Source of the DNA: Synechococcus sp. AG-670-B23
Lineage (GTDB): Bacteria > Cyanobacteriota > Cyanobacteriia > PCC-6307 > Cyanobiaceae
Reading direction: 5' to 3'
NCBI GenBank assembly: GCA_003209165.1
Contig: QCSL01000008.1
Coordinates: forward strand, 1 to 62,616
DNA: 62,616 nucleotides
Shown here: piece after piece, positions 17,967-25,863 of the stretch
Layout: every line of letters starts with the position of its first letter
How positions within the stretch are numbered: position 1 is the stretch's first letter
Notes under the pieces: model-generated
Database searches by the model: none
Seen by the model: the letters and a program-made list of their open reading frames with translations, nothing else
Told to the model about the DNA's origin: nothing
Program-made: the position numbers and the translations under genes

Positions 17967-18893
17967 TTGAAATATCTAGAAAAGGCGGATGATGTAGAGC
18001 CTCTCGATATAAACAAAATTGCGACTAATTACCTGGATACTGACTCTGATCTGAGTGATCAGATGATGAAGGTAGCATTGCTGGGTGCAGTTGCAAGGCG
18101 GTTTGAGCCTGGGTGTCAGTTTGACAGTGTTGTGGTTCTCAAGGGCGATCAAGGTATTCGAAAATCTACATTCTGGAAAACATTGTGCAGCCCTTTGTGG
18201 TTCTGTGACTCAACTCCAAAGGACAGCAAAGAGATGATCATGAATATGCACAGCTGCTGGATCTTTGAACTTGCAGAGCTAGAAAATGTCACCAGCAAAA
18301 AAGGTGTGGGCGAATTGAAAGCCCTGATTACTACTGCGTCGGACATGATCAAGAAACCCTATGGACGAAACATTGAGCGTGACGATCGTCGCAGCATTAT
18401 GGTTTCGAGCGTCAATGGAGATGACTTTCTACGCGATCCAAGCGGCAACAGACGCTTCCAAGTTATCTCTCTTCCTCAGAAGGCCCAGAGAAAAGAATTC
18501 ATTCCTGTTGAGCTCGTAGCGAGAGACAGAGATCGCATCTGGAAGGCTGCGATTGATGCCTACCTTGCTGGTGAAAAGCCCATGCTGTCGTTAGAGCATC
18601 AGGAGCTATCCAACCAACAGAACAAAGGCTATTTACCTGAAGATTTGTGGAGTAGAAAGCTCGATAAATGGTTGTCAGGAAAGAGTGATTATGGCCAGGA
18701 CAAGGAACCAAATGAATTTTTCACTACCCTGGATGCATTGAAAGGAATTGGATTTCTTGGCTTTGAAGAAAAGTTAGGGCGAAGGGAGGAGATGCGAATG
18801 GCCGCTTTGTTGCAAACCAAGGGGTTCCTCAAAGATGAACAGCAGAAGACAATCAATGGCATTTGTGGTTATTACTGGCACAAAGTGGACTGA
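17967..18893 (+). CDS. primase-helicase, C-terminal part (VapE helicase)
   Basis: Continuation of the preceding frame. Sequence similarity to VapE starts at about 17925 (AQKHRYDPVLDYL), before the nominal start, which lacks a good initiation codon (TTG 17967). The P-loop is KGDQGIRKSTFWKTL (about residue 57), the Walker B-like stretch SCWIFELAELENV, and the arginine element DPSGNRRF. It is clearly related to the helicase at 436-1719. Whether both halves are expressed, by frameshifting or reinitiation, cannot be told from the sequence. Confidence 0.75.
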   Translation: MKYLEKADDVEPLDINKIATNYLDTDSDLSDQMMKVALLGAVARRFEPGCQFDSVVVLKGDQGIRKSTFWKTLCSPLWFCDSTPKDSKEMIMNMHSCWIFELAELENVTSKKGVGELKALITTASDMIKKPYGRNIERDDRRSIMVSSVNGDDFLRDPSGNRRFQVISLPQKAQRKEFIPVELVARDRDRIWKAAIDAYLAGEKPMLSLEHQELSNQQNKGYLPEDLWSRKLDKWLSGKSDYGQDKEPNEFFTTLDALKGIGFLGFEEKLGRREEMRMAALLQTKGFLKDEQQKTINGICGYYWHKVD

Positions 18894-18901
18894 ATGGCGC
18901 T

Positions 18902-19203
18902 CTTAACCTCCTGCTCAACCTTCATCTCAACCTGCGTGACTGTTAAAGGTTAAGATGCCTTCCACTCACAGTCGGACCCGCTTGATGCCTTTTTAGGTGA
19001 GGTTGATGTGAGGTTGAGACACTAGGTTGAGATGCCCTTGATCCATTGGTGTGACAGATTTTTAGCCCGTCCTTCTTAACCTGATCAACCTTTTTAAGAA
19101 AAAGAAGCTAGAGAGAGAAAGGAGGGAAAAAGCCTCGATTGGGGCGTCGAATCAGCATCTCTGGCGTAAAAATGTCCACACCCGAAAAATGGTTGAGGTT
19201 GAG
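18902..19203. repeat. iteron-like array of AGGTTNAG repeats (candidate origin)
   Basis: About ten copies of an 8-mer close to AGGTTGAG or AGGTTAAG lie directly after the helicase gene. Minus-orientation copies are at 18902, 18914, 18926, 19075 and 19084; plus-orientation copies at 18947, 19000, 19011, 19024, 19190 and 19196. No gene covers this stretch. A cluster of short repeats in both orientations beside a primase-helicase is the usual arrangement of a satellite or plasmid replication origin, though repressor operators are an alternative. Confidence 0.6.
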
Positions 19204-19213
19204 ACATTTGATC

Positions 19214-19300
19214 GCTTGGTTCAAATAACTGGGAGCGCACCCACCCTCCAGTGCGATTATACGAATCTGAGCAAGGCTGTGACAGTTGAGGATTGATACA
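19214..19300. repeat. diverged repeat B, copy 1 (decayed small-gene start)
   Basis: This 87-bp stretch resembles 20887-20973 (roughly two thirds identical by eye). Both, read leftward, encode an I-L-N-x-H ... P-S-Y-x-N-Q peptide pattern. Copy 2 starts with a proper ATG; copy 1 has lost it. It looks like a decayed paralogue of the small gene at 20732-20972. Confidence 0.4.
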
Positions 19301-19315
19301 CTCTGACTTTCGGTC

Positions 19316-19370
19316 AAAAACCCCGCCATTGCTGTCGGGGTGAATGTTTTGTCGATAGATGGATAGCGAC
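19316..19370 (-). terminator. repeat A copy 1: leftward terminator hairpin
   Basis: On the minus strand a CCCCG/CGGGG stem is followed by GTTTTT; the whole 55-bp unit recurs at 20598-20652 with three mismatches. It lies about 70 bp beyond the stop of the leftward small membrane gene 19439-19615 and would terminate it. Confidence 0.6.
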
Positions 19371-19438
19371 TCATTTTCCACCAACTTGGTGTGATTACGG
19401 GCTATCTCTAATGGCAGAAGAAGCTCCTCTACTCAATA

Positions 19439-19615
19439 TCAATATCCGCCAATTCGCAGAACCATCTCAAGAGCACTCAAGCCAAAGATGAAGGTGCCGC
19501 CTAGCAGCGCAAGTTCCTTCTTGGATGAAGCCATTGGAAGCAGGGCAGAGCCCATGATGAGCGACGCGAAGAATATTAAGGGATTCTGTAATTCCAAATA
19601 AGTGTCTAACGGCAC
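19439..19615 (-). CDS. small two-span membrane protein (58 aa)
   Basis: Starts at GTG 19615 with MPLDTYLELQNPLIFFASLI, a first hydrophobic helix, then a short Ser-Ser-Lys-Lys turn and a second hydrophobic helix (LALLGGTFIFGLSALEMVL), ending I-G-G-Y. The regular hydrophobic pattern, the positive turn and the downstream terminator support a real gene. Function unknown; small membrane proteins are common satellite cargo. Confidence 0.45.
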   Translation of the reverse strand: MPLDTYLELQNPLIFFASLIMGSALLPMASSKKELALLGGTFIFGLSALEMVLRIGGY

Positions 19616-20082
19616 AGAAGCCAGTCTCTCACTGAATGTAACGGAAACTTCATGTACTTGAGTTCAAGTACCTACAGATATCGATACACTTTTCATATAA
19701 CTTTAATTCTCTGGTGAGAGTAAAACCAGGAGTGTTATCGCTCGATACACCACAAGTAGGTCCCGAATTCCTGGGTGTTCCTTTTGGCATCGAAAGGCTG
19801 GATAGGAATAGAGCAATGCGGGTGTCTTGAGGCATAGGCCAGGCGTGACTGCCTTGGGTATTCCCCGCTGTTGCGCTGGTGATGCATTGGCAACGCAAGA
19901 CAGGCGTTTTGGCCTGTTGTATGCCATGTCTCGTTATCGCCCAAAGCCAGACGAACACTCGGAGAAACCAGGTACATAGCAGCGAACTTCTCGTTTCGCG
20001 TGTTCGGTCCCTTGGCGGTTTTCACCGTCACGGCCAGGTCTGTTGGCTGGCGATGGTTGTTTCGTCTTCAATTCAGCCTTAA
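19616..20082. other. stretch without a convincing gene
   Basis: Several overlapping frames are open on the minus strand (for example 19735-20031, 98 codons) and none shows a recognisable domain or convincing composition. The segment probably contains the promoter for the small-protein cassette that begins at 20083 and for the leftward membrane protein. Confidence 0.4.
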
Positions 20083-20247
20083 ATGTCTACCGAAGTTCGT
20101 AACTGGGCCATCGTCGCCAAGGCAATGGAAGCAGCTGGTGCCACATCAAGTCAGATGTATGTCCGCGCCAAAGCATTGGCACAAGGCAAGCTCGACCCCA
20201 TGCCCACCAGCGCCCCTGAAGCTCCATACAGCATTTCTGCAGCCTGA
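20083..20247 (+). CDS. cassette protein A, copy 1 (54 aa)
   Basis: Begins MSTEVRNWAIVAKAMEAAGA, then SSQMYVRAKALAQGK and a Pro-rich tail ending PYSISAA. It is about 70 percent identical by eye to the 54-residue protein at 62091-62255, with the same length and the same neighbour on its 3' side. The conservation shows it is a real gene. No known domain is recognised. Confidence 0.7.
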   Translation: MSTEVRNWAIVAKAMEAAGATSSQMYVRAKALAQGKLDPMPTSAPEAPYSISAA

Positions 20248-20312
20248 GTCATCACCGACTGATCAGCAGCCTTGCCATATCAGCAGGGCTGTAACTCCTT
20301 TACTTATCTCTA

Positions 20313-20537
20313 ATGACCAATCATCACTTGTCAGTTGAGCAAAGGTTTCATTTGGAAGCAGCCTTCAGAGAGATCGATGGCTGCGAGGACATTGAAAAGC
20401 TCCGTGCTCTTACGAAGCAGATCATTACTGCACAGGAGAATGAAAAGGCATTTGCTCGCGAAGCGATGCAGCAGATCCGCAAGGAGATGGAAGCATCTGC
20501 CCAGCAGCGGTTCGGATTCAACTGGGGCCAGAAGTAA
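20313..20537 (+). CDS. cassette protein B, copy 1; weakly NblA-like (74 aa)
   Basis: A helical protein starting MTNHHLSVEQRFHLEAAFRE, nearly identical over its first 60 residues to 62310-62535. The LS-x-EQ-x-F-x-L start followed by a helix and a second charged helix (QENEKAFAREAM) aligns without gaps to the short phycobilisome-degradation adaptor NblA as I remember it. That likeness is weak and needs a profile search. The C-terminal FGFNWGQ is shared by both copies. Spacing of 65 bp after protein A suggests one transcript. Confidence 0.7.
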   Translation: MTNHHLSVEQRFHLEAAFREIDGCEDIEKLRALTKQIITAQENEKAFAREAMQQIRKEMEASAQQRFGFNWGQK

Positions 20538-20597
20538 AAGCTTGGATTCGCTTGATCAAGTCAGTGACTTTCGCCAGCTTCCTTGGTGGTCCATATA

Positions 20598-20652
20598 AAA
20601 AACCCCGCCATTGCTGACGGGGTGAGTGTTTTGTCGGTAGATGGATAGCGAC
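20598..20652 (-). terminator. repeat A copy 2: terminator hairpin
   Basis: The same 55-bp unit as 19316-19370. The CCCCG/CGGGG stem is followed on the minus strand by six T residues. It lies between the convergent cassette protein B gene and the leftward gene 20732-20972, and can end transcription of the latter; on the plus strand the run GTGTTTTG follows the stem, so it may work both ways. Confidence 0.6.
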
Positions 20653-20731
20653 AATCACAACGCCCCCTGCTTTCCCCTTGCGGGTCTTGTATAGCTTTCA
20701 GCCTTAAGGCATCAGGCTTCCCGACGTTGCA

Positions 20732-20972
20732 TCAATCAACCGACTGAAGACGAACACGCTCTTTGGTGGCCATGTCTGGATTAAATTCAGCCCACTGCTT
20801 CATTGCAGGATTGGCATCCAGATAAGTGTTGTAGCTGCAGTAAACGGCACGGTTTCAAATACTCAATCAGGCCTGAAATTCCAGTCGATTGGTTGAAATA
20901 GCTGGGCCAGCTCTGGCGCTCCAGTGTGGTTTCAGGGACCAGGAGAGGGGTGTGATAGTTGAGGATTGGCAT
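20732..20972 (-). pseudogene. small gene with a frameshift, unknown family
   Basis: Reading leftward from ATG 20972 gives MPILNYHTPLLVPETTLERQ and continues through PSYFNQSTGISGLIEY. The frame then turns poor, while another frame continues convincingly (YNTYLDANPAMKQWAEFNPD) to a stop at 20732. One indel near 20850 would join them into a protein of about 79 residues. A decayed paralogue of its first part lies at 19214-19300. Confidence 0.45.
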
Positions 20973-21091
20973 ACTTGCTGCCTGTTTTGGCGCTTGTCTG
21001 GCCGCCCGGGCACATCTGGGACATGATCAAGGGTCTTTGATAGTTGCCCCGCCTCAGCTTATTGTCTGGGACAAGTTCAACCCTTTTGATT

Positions 21092-21775
21092 GTGGCTGAA
21101 CAGTTCGTGACCTACTTCCGTGTTTCGACTGAGGAGCAGGGCGACAGCGGACTGGGCATCGAGGCACAGCAGGAGAAGGTCCGTTCCTTGGTGGAGTCGA
21201 GAGGCGGTGAGGTCATCGATGAGTTCACTGAGATTGAAAGCGGCCGCAAAAGCCAACGACCTGTTCTTGCTCAGGCGCTCGAGGCTGCACGCGAAGCGAA
21301 GGCGGTTTTGGTGGTCGCCAAGTTGGATCGCCTCGCCAGAGATGCAGAGCTGGTCAATCGCCTGTCGAAGGAAGTCGCCAGCAACGGCTTTCTCGGTCTT
21401 TCATTTGCTGATTTGCCTGACGTAGACGCAACCAACGCTGCTGGTCGGATGATCCTTGGAGTGATGGCGCAAGTGGCCCAGTTCGAAGCAGAGCGGATCG
21501 GCGAGAGAACCCGAGAAGCATTGGCCGCTGCCAAAGCCAGAGGCGTGAAGCTAGGAGGCCGCAGAGAGGAAGCTGTCAAAGCAGCTCAAGCCCGGAAAGG
21601 GGAGGCGCTGGAAAGAGCTGAGGCGCTGCGTGGATTGATTGCACCGTTCGTCGAGGCAGGTCAATCACAGCGAGCGATTGCAGCTGCTCTGAATGACGCC
21701 GGACACCGGACTGAGCGTGGCTCGCTCTGGAATCACAAGACGATTGGACGTGTGATTTACAGGCTCTGCTTATGA
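21092..21775 (+). CDS. serine recombinase / resolvase
   Basis: A 227-residue resolvase-family recombinase. The catalytic serine is in YFRVSTEEQGDSG (about residue 12), followed by the KLDRLARDA element (about 85) and the ILGVMAQVAQFEAERIGERT helix. A C-terminal helix-turn-helix is suggested by GQSQRAIAAALNDAGHRTER. I chose GTG 21092; an upstream ATG-less extension would add 16 unlikely residues. It may resolve element dimers or invert DNA. It is the second recombinase in the island, alongside the tyrosine recombinase. Confidence 0.85.
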   Translation: MAEQFVTYFRVSTEEQGDSGLGIEAQQEKVRSLVESRGGEVIDEFTEIESGRKSQRPVLAQALEAAREAKAVLVVAKLDRLARDAELVNRLSKEVASNGFLGLSFADLPDVDATNAAGRMILGVMAQVAQFEAERIGERTREALAAAKARGVKLGGRREEAVKAAQARKGEALERAEALRGLIAPFVEAGQSQRAIAAALNDAGHRTERGSLWNHKTIGRVIYRLCL

Positions 21776-21892
21776 AGGGGTAGTGGGGAAGGGCGCCTTC
21801 CAGCGATTGATCGATCAACCAACAGCAGAGTTACCCAATTTTTGAAATATCAGTTTTCAAAGATCTCAGGTGTTGCAGCGCCTAAAACGCTG

Positions 21893-22075
21893 ACTATGGC
21901 CTCGACGATTGGCCCAGATCTGCTTCGCGTCAGGAGTGGTTTCGCATCACGCGTGAACTGGTCGCCAGCACCATTGCCGAGATGGATCTGGACCTTGCCG
22001 CCTTGGCTGAAGTCGAGGAGGCGTTCATCGGAGCTGGCCTGCTGCGATGCCCTCAAAGCCTCTCGAAGCATTGAA
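21893..22075 (+). pseudogene. possible gene remnant
   Basis: A frame without a start codon reads DYGLDDWPRSASRQEWFRIT, RELVASTIAEMDLDLAALAE and VEEAFIGAGLLRCPQSLSKH before a stop at 22073-22075. Its composition looks like real protein but no family is recognised. It may be the 3' end of a gene truncated when the resolvase region arrived. Confidence 0.25.
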
Positions 22076-22322
22076 ATTTGCGCCAGCCCTTACGGAAGCC
22101 GACGTCTTCTACCTCAGTCCATTTCTCTCCTGCATCGACGCACCCCTGCATCGTCGGCATGGAAAACGTCACCTTGTTGATTACGTCAGAGTTCATCGCA
22201 CCCGAGGCGTAGACGCCATTAACGCCAGAGATCAGCACCAGCTGTGCCTGATCTTCTGTTTGGGCCTGAACCGGAACGGTGGCAAGCGTAAGTACGGCCA
22301 CAGCAACCAAAGCCGTCTTCAT
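22053..22322 (-). CDS. small exported protein (89 aa)
   Basis: A classical signal peptide is visible (MKTALVAVAVLTLATVPVQA, cleavage before QTEDQ). The mature part of about 69 residues has two Cys (GCVDAG near residue 65 and FQCFERL at the end) that could form a disulfide. No family recognised. It sits among other exported proteins of the island. Confidence 0.6.
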   Translation of the reverse strand: MKTALVAVAVLTLATVPVQAQTEDQAQLVLISGVNGVYASGAMNSDVINKVTFSMPTMQGCVDAGEKWTEVEDVGFRKGWRKFQCFERL

Positions 22323-22354
22323 CACCAATCAGTCGTTGCAACCCAGGGTTAGCC

Positions 22355-22738
22355 ATGACCCGCAAGAGAATCACTGCCAGCCAGAAGAAACAACGCCATG
22401 AATGGGCCGTTGCTCAGATCGACAAGGGTGTCGGCTTCTCGGAATTAACTTCCCTTACTTCCGAAACATGGGGGGTCACCCGCCGACAGGCCCGTACTGT
22501 CGTGAAGGAAGCCAATAAAGAGTGGCTGGACGCTTTCAACGACGAAGACATCAACCAACGTGATCTGTTGTTCCAGTGCCTCGGACGCCTTGAGCGCACA
22601 GCGCGCAAGGCGGAAGAGAGCGGCAACTTTGCCTGTGTGATCGGTGCGGTTCAGCTGATGAATCGAATGATGGCTTTGGGTGCTGATCAGGCTGGGTTCC
22701 GCGGTCATCGAACCAACGGGCACTGCTACCGGCGCTGA
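22355..22738 (+). CDS. possible terminase small subunit-like HTH protein (127 aa)
   Basis: The N-terminal region (about residues 8-50; EWAVAQIDKGVGFSELTSLT and TWGVTRRQARTVVKEA) reads like a helix-turn-helix, and the helical region RLERTARKAEESGNFACVIG resembles the oligomerisation helices of phage terminase small subunits. Satellites often carry such a protein to redirect DNA packaging. The last 20 residues look out of frame: another frame (SAVIEPTGTATGAD) fits better, so the 3' end may be frameshifted. Family call is tentative. Confidence 0.4.
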   Translation: MTRKRITASQKKQRHEWAVAQIDKGVGFSELTSLTSETWGVTRRQARTVVKEANKEWLDAFNDEDINQRDLLFQCLGRLERTARKAEESGNFACVIGAVQLMNRMMALGADQAGFRGHRTNGHCYRR

Positions 22739-22835
22739 CCGTCGCAAGTGGAATTGCGATGGGAGGTTCCCACAATCGTTACGGCGATTGTCTTTGGTAT
22801 TGAGTCAGGTGGGTTGCGCATTTCTTGTAGGGAAC

Positions 22836-23450
22836 TCATCTGAGTGATTCACAAGCTTCTCCATCGCCGTCACCATCGAGATAGCGGTGGCCTCTAGCCA
22901 AGAGTTGTTGAGCGCGACTCCAAGAGCCAATGTCCTTGCAGCGGTATTTACGGGTGCTGCCTGAGCTTGATGAACTTCTCCGTCTCCCCCGCCGGTAGTC
23001 CCAGGGCCGTGTGATGCCTGATGGCCCAACGGACCAGACGCCGATGCCCTGACGCTTTGCCTCAGCCTCAAGCTGGAGATATCTCTGTGCATCGCACTGA
23101 CGGAGATACCGCCGATAGGCAAATGCTTGGCCTCCTTCAACCATCAGCTGATTCACATTTCCCCGATGGTTGAGCAATTCCGCCACGGTCCTGCCGTAGC
23201 GGTCCGTGGTTTGCACCCTCAACGTCACTTCTGAACCAACCGGCGTTAGCTGCTTCAGCAATGCCGTAGATCTGGCTTCCCAAGGTCGCTGGGATGATTC
23301 CGGTGCATCAATGCAGGCGAGGCGAACAGTGATTCGTTTGCTGCCTTCAGATACGCGAATTGTGTCCCCGTCCCCCACAGAAACCACTGTTGCTGCGTTG
23401 ACGGTTGTCGTGAAGCAAAGCGCGAGCAGAAATGCAGCGGCTGCTTTCAT
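22836..23450 (-). CDS. secreted thermonuclease-like protein with Excalibur domain
   Basis: A signal peptide (MKAAAAFLLALCFTTTVNAA) precedes a staphylococcal-nuclease fold: VVSVGDGDTIRV, RLACIDAPESSQRPW, TTDRYGRTVAELL and the C-terminal helix region. Catalytic Arg and Glu equivalents appear in RLACIDAPE and RYGRTVAE. After a Ser/Arg linker comes an Excalibur calcium-binding domain (DGDGDGEACESL). It probably degrades extracellular or periplasmic nucleic acid. Its start overlaps the stop of the upstream Excalibur gene by 4 bp. Confidence 0.85.
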   Translation of the reverse strand: MKAAAAFLLALCFTTTVNAATVVSVGDGDTIRVSEGSKRITVRLACIDAPESSQRPWEARSTALLKQLTPVGSEVTLRVQTTDRYGRTVAELLNHRGNVNQLMVEGGQAFAYRRYLRQCDAQRYLQLEAEAKRQGIGVWSVGPSGITRPWDYRRGRRRSSSSSGSTRKYRCKDIGSWSRAQQLLARGHRYLDGDGDGEACESLR

Positions 23451-23638
23451 CGCATCCTTTCCCCGTTCTTACCGCAGAGGCTTTCGCAGGGGACACCATC
23501 CTTGTCGCGATCAAGCTTCGAGTTCCCCGACCGATAAGACCTGACGGCTTCCTCGCAGGAGTTGAAGGACTTGCAGGTCTGGGCGTTAGCAACAGGTGCA
23601 ATCAGCACAGTTGCGGCCAGAAGGATCGCGAAGCGCAT
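23447..23638 (-). CDS. small exported Excalibur-domain protein (63 aa)
   Basis: A signal peptide (MRFAILLAATVLIAPVANAQ) is followed by one Excalibur calcium-binding domain with the D-x-D-x-D-G loop (KLDRDKDGVPCESLC) and four Cys. A start eight codons upstream at 23662 is also possible. It is translationally coupled to the secreted nuclease gene, so the two exported proteins probably act together. Confidence 0.75.
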   Translation of the reverse strand: MRFAILLAATVLIAPVANAQTCKSFNSCEEAVRSYRSGNSKLDRDKDGVPCESLCGKNGERMR

Positions 23639-23832
23639 CAGCTGGGTAGTCGCCTTATCCACTGTTTAGTCACCATGAAACCCAAAAGCACCTGAGCGGC
23701 CTGGAAAAGGGGGGCTTTCAGAGCAGTCACCCTTAACTAGTGACCAGCGACACCCGAATTGCCTTTTTTTGATGCGGGAACTCGGTGCTGTTCTTCACGC
23801 CACAGTGACCTATGCCAGGATTCCAATAGCTT

Positions 23833-24957
23833 TTGGCACAATTGTTGGCTAAATGCATTTCGATAAAGCATCGAATCATTGCTAGCCGCTACGCCAAGCC
23901 TGATAGAACAAATATACGCCTAATCAAATTACGAGATAAAAACTCTGGTTTTACTATATTGGAGCTTATTTTTGTAGTTGCTGTATTGGGGATATTGGCA
24001 TCTTTGGCGATCCCTCGTTTTAGGTGCATTGTCCCGCTGTCGAGAGCAACAGCCGCACATTATTTGCTGAGGCAAGTCATGAGTGAATGCCAAATTCGAA
24101 AAGTGGCAGGGCAAAATTATCGATTTACAGGTGACAATTTAGATGGCTACCAGATCGATTCTGGAGTGCCAAATGATTGCAAGGGAGATCCTGTTACTGG
24201 ATTAATAAGTGCCGTTCCAGTCAGTACAAATGAGTATCCAAGATTTGATTTAAGCAATTCAAGTGGTTCTTTTACGTGCACCTTCAAGGGTACGACCTAT
24301 CAAAAACCGAAGCAATGCCTGGACATGATTTGCGGCAATGCTTCTGCCACCAGTTCTTCACAATCTAATACATCTACCGCCACTCCCTCGCCACCTAATA
24401 CATCTTCTTTATTCCCGAATGACTCCGGCTTTGCTTGCAGGACTGTTGATAGTAATCAAATGAGTTTTGGGTATGGTTATGTTTATCTAGATGGCAGAGA
24501 TAGCGTTGAGCTAGAAATACAACCGGTTACAATTGCGGCCGGTCAAGAGACCTGGGATATCAGTGGAGTGAAGACAACGATTGAGCGCGAGCCCTGTTAT
24601 GCAACGAATGACAGGTGCAGCGACAGTCAGTGGCTTGTTGATTTTGCCAATGCTGTAGTAGACACTGTAAACAGCTCTGATTCCAATTACAGTGCCGAAT
24701 TGGATCCAAGTGGCAATGGTCAAATTATTTTCTACTCTCCAACAGGTGAAGTAGATAATTCCATCTCAATGGAGGTCAGCAGGCAGGTAATCAATTCTCC
24801 CTGGAACTCTGCAGCCAATGGGACAAATCCTTGGGCTTATCCAAGCCTGGGTGGAGATGTGATGACAGACAGAACATATTATGGCAATCGAACATTTAAT
24901 TCAGGTCAGTCTTCGGTTAATGCGACTTCGACAACTATCTGCGATGGAAAGGGATAG
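23833..24957 (+). CDS. type IV pilin-like protein, AT-rich
   Basis: A prepilin-type N-methylation motif, SGFTILELIFVVAVLGILAS, is clear at about residues 38-57, with the conserved Glu five residues after the Gly. A long leader of about 38 residues precedes it, and a Cys-containing, Ser/Thr/Asn-rich domain of about 300 residues follows. No ATG is available in frame; TTG 23833 or a nearby TTG must start it. The gene is much more AT-rich than the core, suggesting recent transfer. It may be a minor pilin or a pseudopilin that needs host PilD for cleavage. Confidence 0.65.
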   Translation: MAQLLAKCISIKHRIIASRYAKPDRTNIRLIKLRDKNSGFTILELIFVVAVLGILASLAIPRFRCIVPLSRATAAHYLLRQVMSECQIRKVAGQNYRFTGDNLDGYQIDSGVPNDCKGDPVTGLISAVPVSTNEYPRFDLSNSSGSFTCTFKGTTYQKPKQCLDMICGNASATSSSQSNTSTATPSPPNTSSLFPNDSGFACRTVDSNQMSFGYGYVYLDGRDSVELEIQPVTIAAGQETWDISGVKTTIEREPCYATNDRCSDSQWLVDFANAVVDTVNSSDSNYSAELDPSGNGQIIFYSPTGEVDNSISMEVSRQVINSPWNSAANGTNPWAYPSLGGDVMTDRTYYGNRTFNSGQSSVNATSTTICDGKG

Positions 24958-25304
24958 GTTGAGCTGACTTTTTGGCATTTAATGCTCTTAAGGAGCTGCA
25001 TTTTTACCGCGGAGTCAACGGGTCCTTCTCGCCGCAATGTGGGCCACCACAAGGCATCGTGCCTGAGTTGAAACAAATTTGTAGGGAAGTTTGTTGGCTT
25101 AAAGCTATGTAAAAACTCTCGTAACCTTGACACAATCGCGATACCAGCTACTGCAAGAGGATGTAGTATCAAATCACTAATAAACGTCTCCCAGAATTGT
25201 CGACCATGTCTAACATCAAATTTATCTGTAACAACGCGATAATTGCCCTCGATATTGTTCTCTCCGGTAGCTGCTATAGCGCAGACAGTTGATGGAGTCC
25301 TCAA
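24906..25304 (-). other. possible coding fragment, unknown
   Basis: A leftward frame contains NYRVVTDKFDVRHGRQFWET and a hydrophobic stretch, LILHPLAVAGIAIVSRL. The composition is protein-like from about 25000 to 25250, but it overlaps the ends of both flanking rightward genes and no family is recognised. It may be a gene fragment. Confidence 0.22.
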
Positions 25305-25735
25305 TAATGACGGTATTTCTAATAACGAAGCGCATCAGAAATGTCTCGCCGCTGTCGACTATGAAGGATGCATAAGAGTACAGCGCGGATTGGTAAAAAA
25401 CTGTGATTGCTGATAGCCCCTATGGATATGATCCTGATTCCATAAGACAAGTCATTCTTCGAGGAAGGGTTGGAAGATATCTCAGATTCACTGGACGTAC
25501 TACTGGTTTATATGGGGGTAAGATTCTGCCTCCGATAGGTGATGTCATGCAGAGAGAATTTGTTTATACGGTCGATTGCGAGGACAAAACCTTTGATCGT
25601 AAAGGCGAAAAACGTGAGCCAATGATTATTAAGGGTGTCGGCTGGAAACCTCTTACCGATGATCCCTCGGCTAAGGAGGTGTACTCGAAATACTGCCCAC
25701 ATATCGATAAAATCAAACTCTTAGATTCAAATTAA
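25243..25735 (+). pseudogene. secreted unknown protein, probably frameshifted
   Basis: A frame from TTG 25243 (MPSILFSPVAAIAQTVDGVL) reads a short signal-like lead and then NNEAHQKCLAAVDYEGCIRV before stopping at 25413. A second frame from GTG 25403 continues with VILRGRVGRYLRFTGRTTGL, a Cys-containing middle (YTVDCEDKTFDRKGEKREP) and a Cys-containing end to 25735. The C-x-A-x-x-D-Y-x-G-C signature and the domain order suggest one exported protein broken by an indel near 25400. Function unknown. Confidence 0.5.
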
Positions 25736-25863
25736 AAATTTTAAAATTAATTGTTCAGGAGAAAAGACTGCATCAACGACACAAGTTCACGGCGCTCAGA
25801 ATTCGGTCATGCAGTGCCCAACGGTGAAGAGCCGCATCAGCTTGAAGCCCTGTGATCACAAGT

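Noticed and set aside
19094-19384. Leftward frame of 96 codons
   Set aside because: It crosses the iteron-like array and the terminator repeat; only the part overlapping repeat B looks coding, as a remnant.
19735-20031. 98-codon leftward frame
   Set aside because: No domain, no repeat-supported conservation and competing open frames on both strands; reported only as an unexplained stretch.
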